Of a DNA stretch of 64,000 nucleotides, positions 19,154-28,097 are shown one piece after another. Made by a program: the position numbers and the translations under genes. Position 1 is the stretch's first letter. Each line of letters begins with the position of its first letter. This DNA is from JADLGL01 sp963732865. GTDB taxonomy: Bacteria > Pseudomonadota > Alphaproteobacteria > Rhizobiales > Kaistiaceae. The notes under the pieces were generated by a model, which was not told the origin of the DNA, did not search any database, and was given only the letters and a program-made list of their open reading frames with translations. The stretch is taken from assembly GCA_963732865.1 (NCBI GenBank), contig CAVTBC010000002.1, positions 62,001 through 126,000 on the forward strand, written 5' to 3'.

Positions 19154-19573
19154 TGTTTGGCTCCTAGTCCACTTGTTTGAACAGCTCTTGGTCCGTTGTC
19201 CGCTTCTTGTATCGGGGGCGAACCGCAACCGATGCCGAACCTAACGGGCAATCGCTGAGTATTAGTTAAGCCGGACGGCAGTATTCGTGACGTCGATTTC
19301 TGGTTTGTTAACCCTGTCGACGGCGATCACTTTGCCATCAACTCGCCGAGTCTCCAGGTTCCTCTAGGCGAGTCGGCGAATCCAAGAGCGGATATGTTTC
19401 AACGATTCACGTCGCCCGACGTAATACTTCGTTTAGCATGCCGCCGCTAACTCCCCAGATAGGCCGAAAAATCGTTGGCTTCGCTCGATCGGCGGCCGAC
19501 CGGCAATGCTTAAACCTTGGTTCACCAATCGATCGCATAGTTGAGAACGAACTCAGGCCCGTGGAGTCATGTC
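19154..19573. other. Divergent regulatory region between Flp pilin and the secretin-N-like gene
   Basis: This 420-base gap has no convincing gene. It is locally more AT-rich than its surroundings and contains several TTAA elements (for example near 19266 and 19308), as expected of a strong promoter region for the pilin. A candidate CtrA-like site is listed separately at 19510-19524. I could not fix transcription starts by eye. Confidence 0.45.
19510..19524. promoter_or_regulatory. Possible CtrA-like half-matched box
   Basis: TTAA, seven bases, TTCA resembles the CtrA consensus TTAA-N7-TTAA with two mismatches in the second half. It lies 50 bases before the start of the secretin-N-like gene. 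The match is weak on its own; it is noted because the other divergent Tad promoter region has a better one. Confidence 0.2.
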
Positions 19574-20056
19574 ATGCGTACCAACGGCCCCGCTCTCTAT
19601 AAGCGCACCCTGCGCGGCACAGCCGCTGCGTTTGCCGTCGCCTCAGTCGCAACGGCCGCGGCGATCATCCCGGCAAGCGCTCAGGAAGTGATGCTGGTCA
19701 CCGTGGATCAGGCGGCCGTCATTCAGCTGACCGCGCCCGCCGGCACCATCATCATCGGCAATCCCGGCATCGCCGAAGCGACGATGATCGACGATACGAC
19801 CGTGGTGATCACCGGACGAAGCTACGGTACGACCAATCTCATCGTGCTGGACGTCAATGGCACGATCATCGCCGAGCAAGTCATTACCGTTCGCGCCGGC
19901 GACAATCAGGTCGTGATCTATCGCCAGTCGGTTCGGCAGACCTACAATTGCACGCCGGTCTGCGCGCCGATCCTCACCGTCGGCGACGCCGATCCGGAAT
20001 TCCAGACGACGACGACGCAGATCCAGGCGCACGCCGCGCTGGCCCTCGGCAACTAG
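19574..20056 (+). CDS. Secretin N-terminal (pilus assembly protein N-terminal) domain protein
   Basis: The 160-residue exported protein has a signal peptide ending near IPASAQE and a single domain. That domain contains VDQAAVIQLTAPAGTIIIGNPG, MIDDTTVVITGRSYGTTNLIV and VNGTIIAEQVITV. This is the same fold as the N-terminus of CpaC/RcpA secretins, here on its own and without the beta-barrel. It probably acts in the periplasm with the Tad secretin. The ATG at 19574 (GGAG at 19562-19565) is preferred to one at 19541. The C-terminal tail has a CTPVCAP cysteine pair. Confidence 0.8.
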   Translation: MRTNGPALYKRTLRGTAAAFAVASVATAAAIIPASAQEVMLVTVDQAAVIQLTAPAGTIIIGNPGIAEATMIDDTTVVITGRSYGTTNLIVLDVNGTIIAEQVITVRAGDNQVVIYRQSVRQTYNCTPVCAPILTVGDADPEFQTTTTQIQAHAALALGN

Positions 20057-20166
20057 CCCCAAGTGAAACCCGGCCGGCCGTGGTTAAGGAAATCCTGCCA
20101 CGGTCCGGCTGTTTCTCTTGAACCAGGGCAACAATTCCTCAATCAGCTTCTGTTAACGCTGCGGAC

Positions 20167-20739
20167 ATGACCGAGCCGTCAGCTACCCCCGCCAACAAGA
20201 ACGAGAAGACGAAGCCGCGCCGCCGGTTTTCTGCGCTGCGCCGTTTCCGTCGTGACAGCCGCGCCGCGACCGCGGTGGAGTTCGCGCTGGTTTCGATCCC
20301 GTTCTTCGCGTTGTTGTTCGCGATCCTCGAGACGTTCCTGATGTTCTTCGCCAGCCAGACCATCGAGACGGCGACGACGCGCGGCGCGCGGCTCATCCGG
20401 ACCGGCCAGGCGCAGACGATGGGGCTCGACGCGGAATCGTTCAAGACGGAAATCTGCGCCGCGATGGGCAATCTGTTCGACTGCGAAAACAAGCTGATGG
20501 TCGACGTTCGCACATACGCCTACTTCCAAGATGTCGACATGGGCCAGCCGATCGATACGAACGGCGATCTTGATCACAACTTCATCTTCCAACCGGGCGC
20601 CGGCGGCGATATCGTCGTGGTGCGCACCTTCTACGAGTGGCAGATTTTTACCAACATCCTCGGCCTCGGCCTCGCCAATCTTGCCGACGGCAAACATCTG
20701 ATTGCCGCCGCCACGGCGTTCCGCAATGAACCGTTCTAG
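20167..20739 (+). CDS. TadE-like pseudopilin
   Basis: The 190-residue protein has a basic N-terminus and then DSRAATAVEFALVSIPFFALLF. This is a pseudopilin-type motif with the conserved glutamate followed by a hydrophobic helix. The rest is an extracytoplasmic domain with one CAAMGNLFDC cysteine pair. TadE and TadF are minor pseudopilins processed by the same prepilin peptidase (CpaA). It is followed nine bases later by a second TadE-like gene on the same strand. Whether it corresponds to TadE or TadF cannot be settled by eye. Confidence 0.83.
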   Translation: MTEPSATPANKNEKTKPRRRFSALRRFRRDSRAATAVEFALVSIPFFALLFAILETFLMFFASQTIETATTRGARLIRTGQAQTMGLDAESFKTEICAAMGNLFDCENKLMVDVRTYAYFQDVDMGQPIDTNGDLDHNFIFQPGAGGDIVVVRTFYEWQIFTNILGLGLANLADGKHLIAAATAFRNEPF

Positions 20740-20748
20740 GGGCGCGCG

Positions 20749-21303
20749 ATGCTGACGGCGATCAGGCACGCAATGCGCCACGGCCGACTGGCCGCATTTG
20801 CCAAGGCGACGTCAGGCCTTGCCGCGCTCGAATTTGCGCTGATCCTGCCGATCATGGTGCTTCTCTATCTCGGCGGTTTCGAAGTCACCGAGGCCTTCAT
20901 GATCGACCGCAAAGTCACTCACGCGACGAGCGCGCTCGGTGACTTGGTGGCGCAGGCCGAATCGATCTCGAACTCCGAGATGGCGAACATCTTCAACGCC
21001 GTCGACGCGGTGATGAATCCCTATCCGTTTGACGCCGGATATCTGATCATCTCGGGCGTGCGCATCGACAGCAATGGCGTTGCCAAGGTCGTCTGGAGCG
21101 ACGCGCAGAACACAACGGCCTATGCCGTCGGTCAGACGATCAGCCTGCCGCTTAGCGTGACGCAGCCCAGCACTTTCATCGTGTTCGCCGAAGTGCACTA
21201 CGAATACACGCCCACCTTCGGGTACACGCTGACCGGCACCTTCGACCTTCATGACGAGTTCTATCTGCGGCCGCGCCTGCAAAACGAAGTGACGCGGACC
21301 TAG
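20749..21303 (+). CDS. TadE-like pseudopilin (second copy of the pair)
   Basis: The 184-residue protein starts MLTAIRHAMRHGRLAAF. Its processing region is TSGLAALEFALILPIMVLLYL, with the glutamate typical of TadE/TadF pseudopilins. The C-terminal part (KVTHATSALGDLVAQAESIS, VHYEYTPTF) is a periplasmic domain. It is co-transcribed with the preceding gene. It is tail-to-tail with the phosphonate-type binding protein. Confidence 0.82.
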   Translation: MLTAIRHAMRHGRLAAFAKATSGLAALEFALILPIMVLLYLGGFEVTEAFMIDRKVTHATSALGDLVAQAESISNSEMANIFNAVDAVMNPYPFDAGYLIISGVRIDSNGVAKVVWSDAQNTTAYAVGQTISLPLSVTQPSTFIVFAEVHYEYTPTFGYTLTGTFDLHDEFYLRPRLQNEVTRT

Positions 21304-21311
21304 CCTGTACG

Positions 21312-22208
21312 CTACTGCCTTTCGGTCAGCAGCAAGAGCGGCGCGTAGTCATCCGCGGCGACGGCTGCGAAGCCGGTTCCGCCATTCGCCGCAGCGAGCG
21401 CATCCGGATTGCCCTTCGCCATATCGGTCATCGCCGCGGCCAGAGCGGCCTTGAGGTCGGCGGGCAAATCGGCGGCGATGGCGAGCGGGCCGTTTGGAAT
21501 CAGCGGCGACGTCCAAACGATGGCGACTTGGTCCATCGTCAATGTTCCATCCCCGACAAGCTGGTGCAGAACGCCGCGGTCATACCCGAGCGCAGGATCG
21601 CCGGTCGTGCCGGTCCAGGCAAGGGCGGCGTCTGCCTCGCCGGCCAGCAGGTGAGCCACCGCGTCTTCCGGTCCGGCCGAGGCTACCAGCGTGACCGCCG
21701 AGAGATCGACGCCGGCTTCGGCGAAGAGGGCAAGCGGCAGAAGATTGCCCGCCAGCGAATCCTCGGGTGAAACGGCAAGGCGCGTACCGGCGAGATCGGC
21801 CGGGCCGGCGATGGCGCTTACCGCCGGCACGACGAGCACGGCGTAGAAGCCGCGATCGCCTTCCGCTGTCGTTGCGGTGACGAGCGGTTCGACGCACGCA
21901 TTGCAGGCTGAACTCGCCGCCGCGAACGCGGTGGCGCTGAGGAACGTGGCTTGGAACCGGCCGGTGAGCTGGCCGCTGATGAGCGCCGAATAGTCGTTGG
22001 CGACGAAGAGCTCGACAGCGACGCCAAGCTCCGCCTCGAGATAGGCGCGAAACGGTTCGGCCCGCGTTCGTGTGTCGGCAGGGATGGCGCCGCCGACCAT
22101 GCCGATGCGCAGCACGGGATAGTCGTCGCGCCACGCCGCGCTGGCGACGGGCATCGTCACCAGAAGCAGCAGGACGGCGATTAGCAGCCGTTTGGCGCGG
22201 GCCAGCAT
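21312..22208 (-). CDS. Phosphate/phosphite/phosphonate-type periplasmic binding protein (PhnD-like)
   Basis: The 298-residue product has a signal peptide ending near PVASAAWRDD and a type 2 periplasmic binding fold of the PhnD family. Visible motifs are LRIGMVGG near the N-terminus, ANDYSALISGQLTGRFQATF, LAVSPEDSLAGNLLPL and IVWTSPLIPNGPLAI. No transporter permease or ATPase gene is adjacent. It may serve a distant ABC system or a sensor. The ATG at 22208 (MLARAKRLL) is preferred to an upstream start at 22304 that lacks a signal. It lies 10 bases after the phosphohexomutase gene and may share its transcript. Confidence 0.8.
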   Translation of the reverse strand: MLARAKRLLIAVLLLLVTMPVASAAWRDDYPVLRIGMVGGAIPADTRTRAEPFRAYLEAELGVAVELFVANDYSALISGQLTGRFQATFLSATAFAAASSACNACVEPLVTATTAEGDRGFYAVLVVPAVSAIAGPADLAGTRLAVSPEDSLAGNLLPLALFAEAGVDLSAVTLVASAGPEDAVAHLLAGEADAALAWTGTTGDPALGYDRGVLHQLVGDGTLTMDQVAIVWTSPLIPNGPLAIAADLPADLKAALAAAMTDMAKGNPDALAAANGGTGFAAVAADDYAPLLLLTERQ

Positions 22209-22218
22209 CGAAGCGCGA

Positions 22219-23739
22219 TCAGATCGTCTGATTGTAGGCCCCAATGTCGGGGCTCTGGCGCAGAACGCCGTCGACGGCGGCAAACATGTCGTGAAGCCGC
22301 GCATCCGACACCGGGCTCTCGATCACGACAACCAGTTCGGGCTTGTTGGACGAAGCACGGACAAGGCCCCAGGTGCCATCATCGGTGACGACGCGAACAC
22401 CGTTCACCGTCACCAGCGCGGTGATCGGATGGCCGGCGATCGGCTCGTGATCGGCGAACATCTTCTGGAAGCGAGCGGTGACATCATCGACCACGCCGTA
22501 TTTCGTCTCGTCGGCACAATGGGCAGACATGGTCGGCGAACCCCAGGTCGTCGGCAGGGCGTCGTAGAGGTCCGCCATCGTCTTGCCGGGGTTGCGCTCC
22601 AGCACGTCGCAGACGGTGAGCGCGGTGATGAGGCCGTCATCATAACCGCGGCCGATCGGCCGGTTGAAGAAGAAATGGCCCGACTTCTCGAAGCCGGCCA
22701 GCGCCGACAATTCGGTGACGCGGCGCTTCATGTAGGAATGGCCGGTCTTCCAATAGTCAGTCACCGCGCCCTCGGCGAGAAGCTCGGGATCGGTGCTGAA
22801 CAGACCCGTCGATTTGACGTCGGTGACGAACTTCGCGTTCGGGTGCTTCTTGGCGAGGTCGCGCGCGATGATGACGCCCATCTTATCGGCAAAGATCTCA
22901 CGCCCGGTGTTATCGACGACGCCGCAGCGGTCGCCGTCGCCATCGAAGCCAAAGCCGACATCGGCGCCGCTCTTGCGCACGGTATCGGCGAGGACATGCA
23001 GCATTTTCATGTCCTCCGGATTCGGGTTGTAGTTGGGGAAGTTGAAATCGAGATCGGTGTCGAGCGGCACGATCTCGCAGCCGATGCGTTCCAGCACTTG
23101 AGGTGCGAAAGCGCCGGCGGTGCCGTTGCCGCAGGCGACGACCACCTTCAGCTTGCGCGTCAACTTCGGCCGGTCGGTGAGATCGGCGATGTAGCGATCA
23201 CGGAAATTCTCGATGAAATCGTAGCGGCCGCCGTCGCGCAGCATGTACGTGCCGCCGAGCACGATCTCCTTCAGCCGCGTCATCTCGTCGGGACCGAAAG
23301 TCAGCGGCCGGTCGGTGCCCATCTTCACGCCGGTCCAGCCGTTCTCATTGTGCGAGGCGGTGACCATGCCCACCGCCGGGCAGTCGAGTTCGAACTGCGC
23401 GAAATAGGCCATCGGCGACAAGGCGAGGCCGATGTCCTTGACGCGGCAGCCGGCGGCGACGAGGCCGGTGATCAGCGCCAGCTTGATGCTCAGTGAATAG
23501 GATCGGAAGTCGTGGCCGACGGCGATATCGGGGCGGACGGCCTTCTCGTGAATCAAGGTGCCGAGACCGAGACCCAGCGCCTGCACGCCCATGAGATTGA
23601 GCTCGGGTGCGACGTCGCTGCCCGGATGGCCGAACCACCAGCGCGCGTCATATTCGCGAAAGCCGGTCGGCTTCACCAGGGGCGTGGTCTCGAAGGCGAA
23701 GCTGTTGGGACGAAGGTCGGATACCGGCTTTGGAAACAT
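22219..23739 (-). CDS. Phosphomannomutase/phosphoglucomutase
   Basis: The 506-residue alpha-D-phosphohexomutase interconverts hexose 1- and 6-phosphates for exopolysaccharide or lipopolysaccharide precursor supply. The phosphoserine loop is VTASHN (S129), the metal loop FGFDGDGDR and the sugar-binding EKSGH. The C-terminal phosphate-binding motif is near RASSNKPELVV. The length matches the long rhizobial ManB/AlgC type. It is preceded by cysK on the same strand. Substrate preference for mannose or glucose cannot be decided from sequence. Confidence 0.93.
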   Translation of the reverse strand: MFPKPVSDLRPNSFAFETTPLVKPTGFREYDARWWFGHPGSDVAPELNLMGVQALGLGLGTLIHEKAVRPDIAVGHDFRSYSLSIKLALITGLVAAGCRVKDIGLALSPMAYFAQFELDCPAVGMVTASHNENGWTGVKMGTDRPLTFGPDEMTRLKEIVLGGTYMLRDGGRYDFIENFRDRYIADLTDRPKLTRKLKVVVACGNGTAGAFAPQVLERIGCEIVPLDTDLDFNFPNYNPNPEDMKMLHVLADTVRKSGADVGFGFDGDGDRCGVVDNTGREIFADKMGVIIARDLAKKHPNAKFVTDVKSTGLFSTDPELLAEGAVTDYWKTGHSYMKRRVTELSALAGFEKSGHFFFNRPIGRGYDDGLITALTVCDVLERNPGKTMADLYDALPTTWGSPTMSAHCADETKYGVVDDVTARFQKMFADHEPIAGHPITALVTVNGVRVVTDDGTWGLVRASSNKPELVVVIESPVSDARLHDMFAAVDGVLRQSPDIGAYNQTI

Positions 23740-23808
23740 GAGATCAGGTCACCCTTTGGGAGGCGCGGAAACAATCGCACCAAGCAGCTTCGATGCCAGT
23801 CGGACGGT

Positions 23809-24760
23809 TCACAGACCCTCGAACAGGATCGTCGACAAATAGCGCTCGGCGAAAGACGGAATGATGATGATGATGTTCTTGCCCGCCATCTCGGAACGCC
23901 GGCCAATTTCGATGGCAGCGGCGATGGCCGCGCCGGAGGAGATTCCCACGGGGATGCCTTCGAGGCGTGCGCAAAGCCGCGCCAGACCAACGGCCTCCTC
24001 ATTGGTGACGGTGACGACCTCATCATAGACATGCGTATCGAGGATCGGCGGGATGAAGCCAGCGCCGATGCCTTGAATCTTGTGCGGGCCAGGCTGGCCG
24101 CCGGAAAGCACCGGACTTGCCGCGGGCTCGACCGCAACGATGCGGACGCCCGGCTTGCGCGCCTTCAGGACCTGACCGACGCCGGTGATCGTGCCGCCGG
24201 TGCCGACGCCGGAGATCAGAACGTCAACCGCGCCGCCGGTGTCGTTCCAGATTTCCTCGGCCGTGGTCTTGCGATGGATTTCCGGGTTGGCGGGGTTGGC
24301 GAATTGCTGCGGGATCACCGCATCGCCGATCGCGGCCTTCAAGCTCTTCCGCCTTCGCCATGGCGCCGCGCATGCCGGCCGCGCCTTCGGTGAGTTCCAG
24401 TTCCGCGCCGAGCAGCAGCAGCATCTTGCGCCGCTCGATCGACATGGTCTCGGGCATGACGAGGATCAGGCGATAGCCACGCGCGGCCGCGACGAAGGCG
24501 AGTGCGATGCCGGTATTGCCGGAGGTCGGCTCGATCAGCGTCGTCTTGCCCGGCGTGATCTTCCCCTCTGCCTCGAGGGCATCGACCATGGCAACGCCGA
24601 TGCGATCCTTGACGCTCGAAAGCGGGTTGAAGAACTCCAGCTTGGCGATGAGATTGGCGCCGACATCATGCTGCGCCGCGATCCGGTTCAGGCGCACCAG
24701 CGGCGTGTCACCGATGGTCTGGGTAATCGAATCGTAAATCTTGCCTCTGCCCGCACTCAT
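23809..24760 (-). CDS. cysK: Cysteine synthase A, one frame break
   Basis: The PLP enzyme makes cysteine from O-acetylserine and sulfide, the last step of the sulfur route encoded at 2422-7085. The first frame contains TIGDTPLVRLNRIA, the PLP lysine in NPLSSVKDRIG and PTSGNTGIALAFV. After AKAEEL the reading frame must shift by +1 near 24340. The second frame continues KAAIGDAVIPQQFANPANPE, GVGTGGTITGVGQVL and GISSGAAIAAA. Corrected length is 316 residues, exactly that of the family. Both halves are conserved, so the break is probably a sequence error or very recent. Confidence 0.9.
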
Positions 24761-24817
24761 TGAATTGTTCCTCGCATTTCCGCCTCGGCCAAACCTAGCA
24801 GGCTTCGGAGGGTCCCG

Positions 24818-25285
24818 TCAGCCCGATCCGGTCGAGCCGAAACCACCGGCGCCGCGCTGGGTTCCGTCGAGCTCATCGGCAGTGCCCGCCTCAACAATAG
24901 CCGCGTGGGTAAACGGACTGACAATGAGCTGCGCCACGCGCATGCCCCGCGTGATCGCAACCGGCGCATCGCCATGATTGATGAGGAGGACCTTGACCTC
25001 ACCGCGATAATCGCAATCGATGGTGCCCGGCGCGTTGAGGACGGTCAGCCCGTGCTCCAGAGCCAGACCGGAGCGCGGCCGGACCTGACCTTCATGTCCC
25101 TCGGGTATGGCGACAATCAGGCCGGTCGGCACCAGCAGACGCGCACCGGGCGCAATGGTCAGCGGCGCGTCCGCAACGACGGCAGCGTGGAGGTCGAGGC
25201 CGGCGGCGCCGGCGCTGCGATAGGCCGGAGGCGGCAAATCCTGGGCGGAGGGGAGCCGGGCGATCTTCAGCTCGGGCCCCGTCAT
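24818..25285 (-). CDS. dut: Deoxyuridine 5'-triphosphate nucleotidohydrolase (dUTPase)
   Basis: The 155-residue trimeric enzyme hydrolyses dUTP to dUMP, which limits uracil in DNA and feeds thymidylate synthesis. The five dUTPase motifs are present, including AGLDLHAA, RPRSGLAL, GTIDCDYRGEV and the C-terminal GAGGFGSTG. Its ATG at 25285 overlaps the coaBC stop by four bases; an upstream start at 25369 overlaps coaBC and is rejected. The coaBC-dut pair is common in alphaproteobacteria. Confidence 0.95.
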   Translation of the reverse strand: MTGPELKIARLPSAQDLPPPAYRSAGAAGLDLHAAVVADAPLTIAPGARLLVPTGLIVAIPEGHEGQVRPRSGLALEHGLTVLNAPGTIDCDYRGEVKVLLINHGDAPVAITRGMRVAQLIVSPFTHAAIVEAGTADELDGTQRGAGGFGSTGSG

Positions 25286-26508
25286 TCCGCCGCCTTCCTC
25301 AGAATCGGGCTCGCGGCAATGCGATCGACCAGTCGGACCGCAACTTCGACCTTCGGCATCATCGGCCATTCCTCGATGCCGTCGGCGGTGATGAGCTTCA
25401 CGGCGTTGTTCATACCACCCATGATGCCGGTGCCGCGCGAGACGTCATTGGCGACGATCCAGTCGCAGCGCTTGGCGCGCAGCTTGGCGCGCGCATTGTC
25501 GGCGACGTCGTCGGTCTCGGCGGCGAAGCCGACGACAAGACGCGGGCGACTGGTCGGATGCTGCGAGACGAAGGCGAGGATGTCGGGATTGGCGACGAGG
25601 TCGAGATGCAGTTCGGCGTCGCCATGCTTCTTCAGCTTCGACTCACCGGCAGACGTCGGGCGCCAGTCGCCGACGGCCGCGGCCATGATAGCGATGTCGG
25701 CGGGCAGAGCGGCGGCGACGGCGGCTTGCATTTCGGCGGCCGTCTCGACGCGAACGATTTTGACGCCCGGCGGTTCCGCGAGATCGACGGGGCCAGAGAC
25801 CAACGTCACGTCGGCCCCTGCCGCAGCGGCGGCCTGGGCGATGGCGTAACCCTGTCGACCCGAGGACCGGTTGGCGATGTAGCGCACCGGATCGAGCGGC
25901 TCATGCGTCGGTCCGGCGGTGACCAGCACATGCTGGCCGGCGAGCGGGCCGGACTTCGCCGCGGGCGAAAGCAGACGCTCGGCGGCGGCGACGATCGCCA
26001 GCGGTTCGGACATGCGTCCGACGCCGGCCTCGTTGGCCTCGGCCATCTCGCCGCTTTCCGGACCGATGAAATGGATGCCGTCGCGGGTCAGCGTCTCGAC
26101 GTTCCGACGCGTCGCGGGATGCGCCCACATCGCGGGGTTCATCGCAGGAGCGACGAGGACGGGTTTGTCGGTCGCCAGGAGGACAGCGGCGGCAAGGTCC
26201 GACGCAAGGCCGTGCGCCATCCGCGCCAGAAGGTCGGCGGTGGCCGGGGCGACGATGATGAGATCGGTCTCGCGGGCGAGACGGATGTGGCCGATGTCGT
26301 GTTCACGGGTGCCGTCGAATAGATCGGTGAATGGGTCTTCGCCGGTGAGCGCGCCAACCGAAAGCGGGGTGACAAACGCCTTGGCTGCTTCCGTCATCAC
26401 CACGCGCAGAGCCGCGCCCCGCTCGCGCAGGCGGCGGATCAGGTCGAGCGATTTGTAGGCGGCGATGCCGCCCGAGATGACGAGAAGGATGCGTTTCCCT
26501 TCGAGCAT
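25282..26508 (-). CDS. coaBC: Bifunctional phosphopantothenoylcysteine decarboxylase/phosphopantothenate-cysteine ligase
   Basis: The 408-residue fusion carries out two steps of coenzyme A synthesis. The N-terminal flavin-dependent decarboxylase (residues about 1-185) shows LLVISGGIAAYKSLDL and APAMNPAMW. The C-terminal ligase shows VTAGPTHEPLDPVRYIANRS, AAAVGDWRP and KLKKHG. It overlaps dut by four bases and starts 10 bases after the ubiB stop, consistent with a ubiE-ubiB-coaBC-dut transcript. Confidence 0.95.
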   Translation of the reverse strand: MLEGKRILLVISGGIAAYKSLDLIRRLRERGAALRVVMTEAAKAFVTPLSVGALTGEDPFTDLFDGTREHDIGHIRLARETDLIIVAPATADLLARMAHGLASDLAAAVLLATDKPVLVAPAMNPAMWAHPATRRNVETLTRDGIHFIGPESGEMAEANEAGVGRMSEPLAIVAAAERLLSPAAKSGPLAGQHVLVTAGPTHEPLDPVRYIANRSSGRQGYAIAQAAAAAGADVTLVSGPVDLAEPPGVKIVRVETAAEMQAAVAAALPADIAIMAAAVGDWRPTSAGESKLKKHGDAELHLDLVANPDILAFVSQHPTSRPRLVVGFAAETDDVADNARAKLRAKRCDWIVANDVSRGTGIMGGMNNAVKLITADGIEEWPMMPKVEVAVRLVDRIAASPILRKAAE

Positions 26509-26517
26509 GGCGGCGTT

Positions 26518-28093
26518 CTAGCTCAGTTGTACTAACGCGACCACTACAAGCGCGGCAGCGATGATCCACAGGGCGGCGCGGCTCCAGAAGTTCGACCCGG
26601 GCTGGCCCCAACCGGCGGCAGCCAGGGAATCGGGGTCGACGCGGATGCCTTTCTCGCTCATTTCGGCAAGATCACGCGACAATTGTTCGGCGCGCGCGCC
26701 AAGCTCCGGCAGCCGCGTGATCAACCGGCCGAGCGAGCCGATGCCTTCGGCGGCGTCTTCGAGCATGCCGATCGGGCCCATATTGCGGCCGGCCCATTCG
26801 ATCAGCACGGGCTCGGACGCCGACCACATATCGAAATCCGGGTCGAGCGAACGGCAGACGCCTTCGACCACCATCATCGTCTTCTGCAGCAGCAGAAGCT
26901 CGGGCCGCGTCTCCATGTCGAACATTTCGGTGACTTCGAAGAGCTGTGTCAGCAGCCGCGCCATCGAAATGTCTTTCGCCGAAACGCGGTGGATCGGCTC
27001 GCCGATGGCACGGAGCGCCTGGGCGAAGTCGGCGGTGCTGTGCTTGGCGGGAACGTAGCCCGCCTCGCGATGCACCTCGGCGATGCGATAATAATCGCGC
27101 TTCAGGAAGCCGTAGAGGATCTCGGCGAGGAAGCGGCGCTCGACCTTGGTCAGCCGGCCCATGATGCCGAAATCGACGGCGACGATGGTGCCGTCGGCTT
27201 CGACGAAGAGATTGCCCTGATGCAGATCGGCATGAAAGAAGCCGTCGCGGATCGCCTGACGCAGGAAGACCTGCATCAGGCGCTCGGCCAGCAGCGGCAA
27301 ATCGTGCCCCGCGGCCCGCAACTCGTCGAGGCGCGACAGCTTGATGCCGTCGATCCATTCGAGCGTCAGGACATCGCGGGCGGTGCGCTGCCAATCGACA
27401 TACGGCACGCGGAAGCCAACCTCGTCTTCCATCAATTCGCCGATCTCGGTCAGGGCCGCGGCTTCGAGACGGAGGTCCATTTCCAGCGTCACCGACCGCG
27501 CCAGCGTCTCGACGACGGCGACGGGCGCGCAGGCGACGGGAGGAGCGGTCAACGCGCTCGATCATGCGGGCACCGGTGAAGAAGGTTTCAAGGTCGCGGC
27601 GGAAACGGCGGCGGATCTGCGGGCGGAGAACCTTGACCGCCATGTCCTGTTCGACGCCATCGGTCACGATGCGGGCACGATGGACCTGGGCGATCGAGGC
27701 GGCGGCGACCGGTTCGGAGAAGCTGACATAGAGGGCGCCGAGCGGTTCCTTGAAGGCCTGCTCGACGATCGTCACGGCCTCGGCGCGCGGGAACGGTTCG
27801 ATCTGGTCGCGCAGATGGCCGAGGCCCGCCGCAATATCGGGGCCGACGAGATCGGGCCGTGTCGCGAGAAACTGGCCGAGCTTGATCCAGGACGGGCCGA
27901 GCCGGTTGAGCGCTGCCGTGAGCCGCTCCGCCTTGTCGCGGTCGGCGGCACGGCGGCGTTCGAGGCGGCGGCCAATCTTCACCGCGGTGCGCGGCAGGAA
28001 GGGCAGCGGTTCCGGATCGACCAGACCGAAGGCGCCCTCACGCGCCAGAACGAGGCCCGCCCGGGTCAGGCGAAGGAAGGACATCAGGCCCAA
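26518..28093 (-). CDS. ubiB: Ubiquinone biosynthesis kinase-like protein UbiB, one frame break
   Basis: The corrected product has 524 residues. The N-terminal frame has GPSWIKLGQFLATRPDLVG (the KxGQ motif of the UbiB/ADCK family), ASIAQVHRA and DMAVKVLRP. After RRLR, near 27526, one extra base shifts the frame. The second frame continues PVAVVETLARSVTLEMDL, then FFHADLHQGNLFVEADG and VAVDFGIMG (atypical kinase catalytic and metal motifs). A C-terminal membrane helix is present (WIIAAALVVVALVQL). UbiB is needed for ubiquinone synthesis, so a genuine knockout would be costly in an aerobe. Confidence 0.9.
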
Positions 28094-28097
28094 GGCG

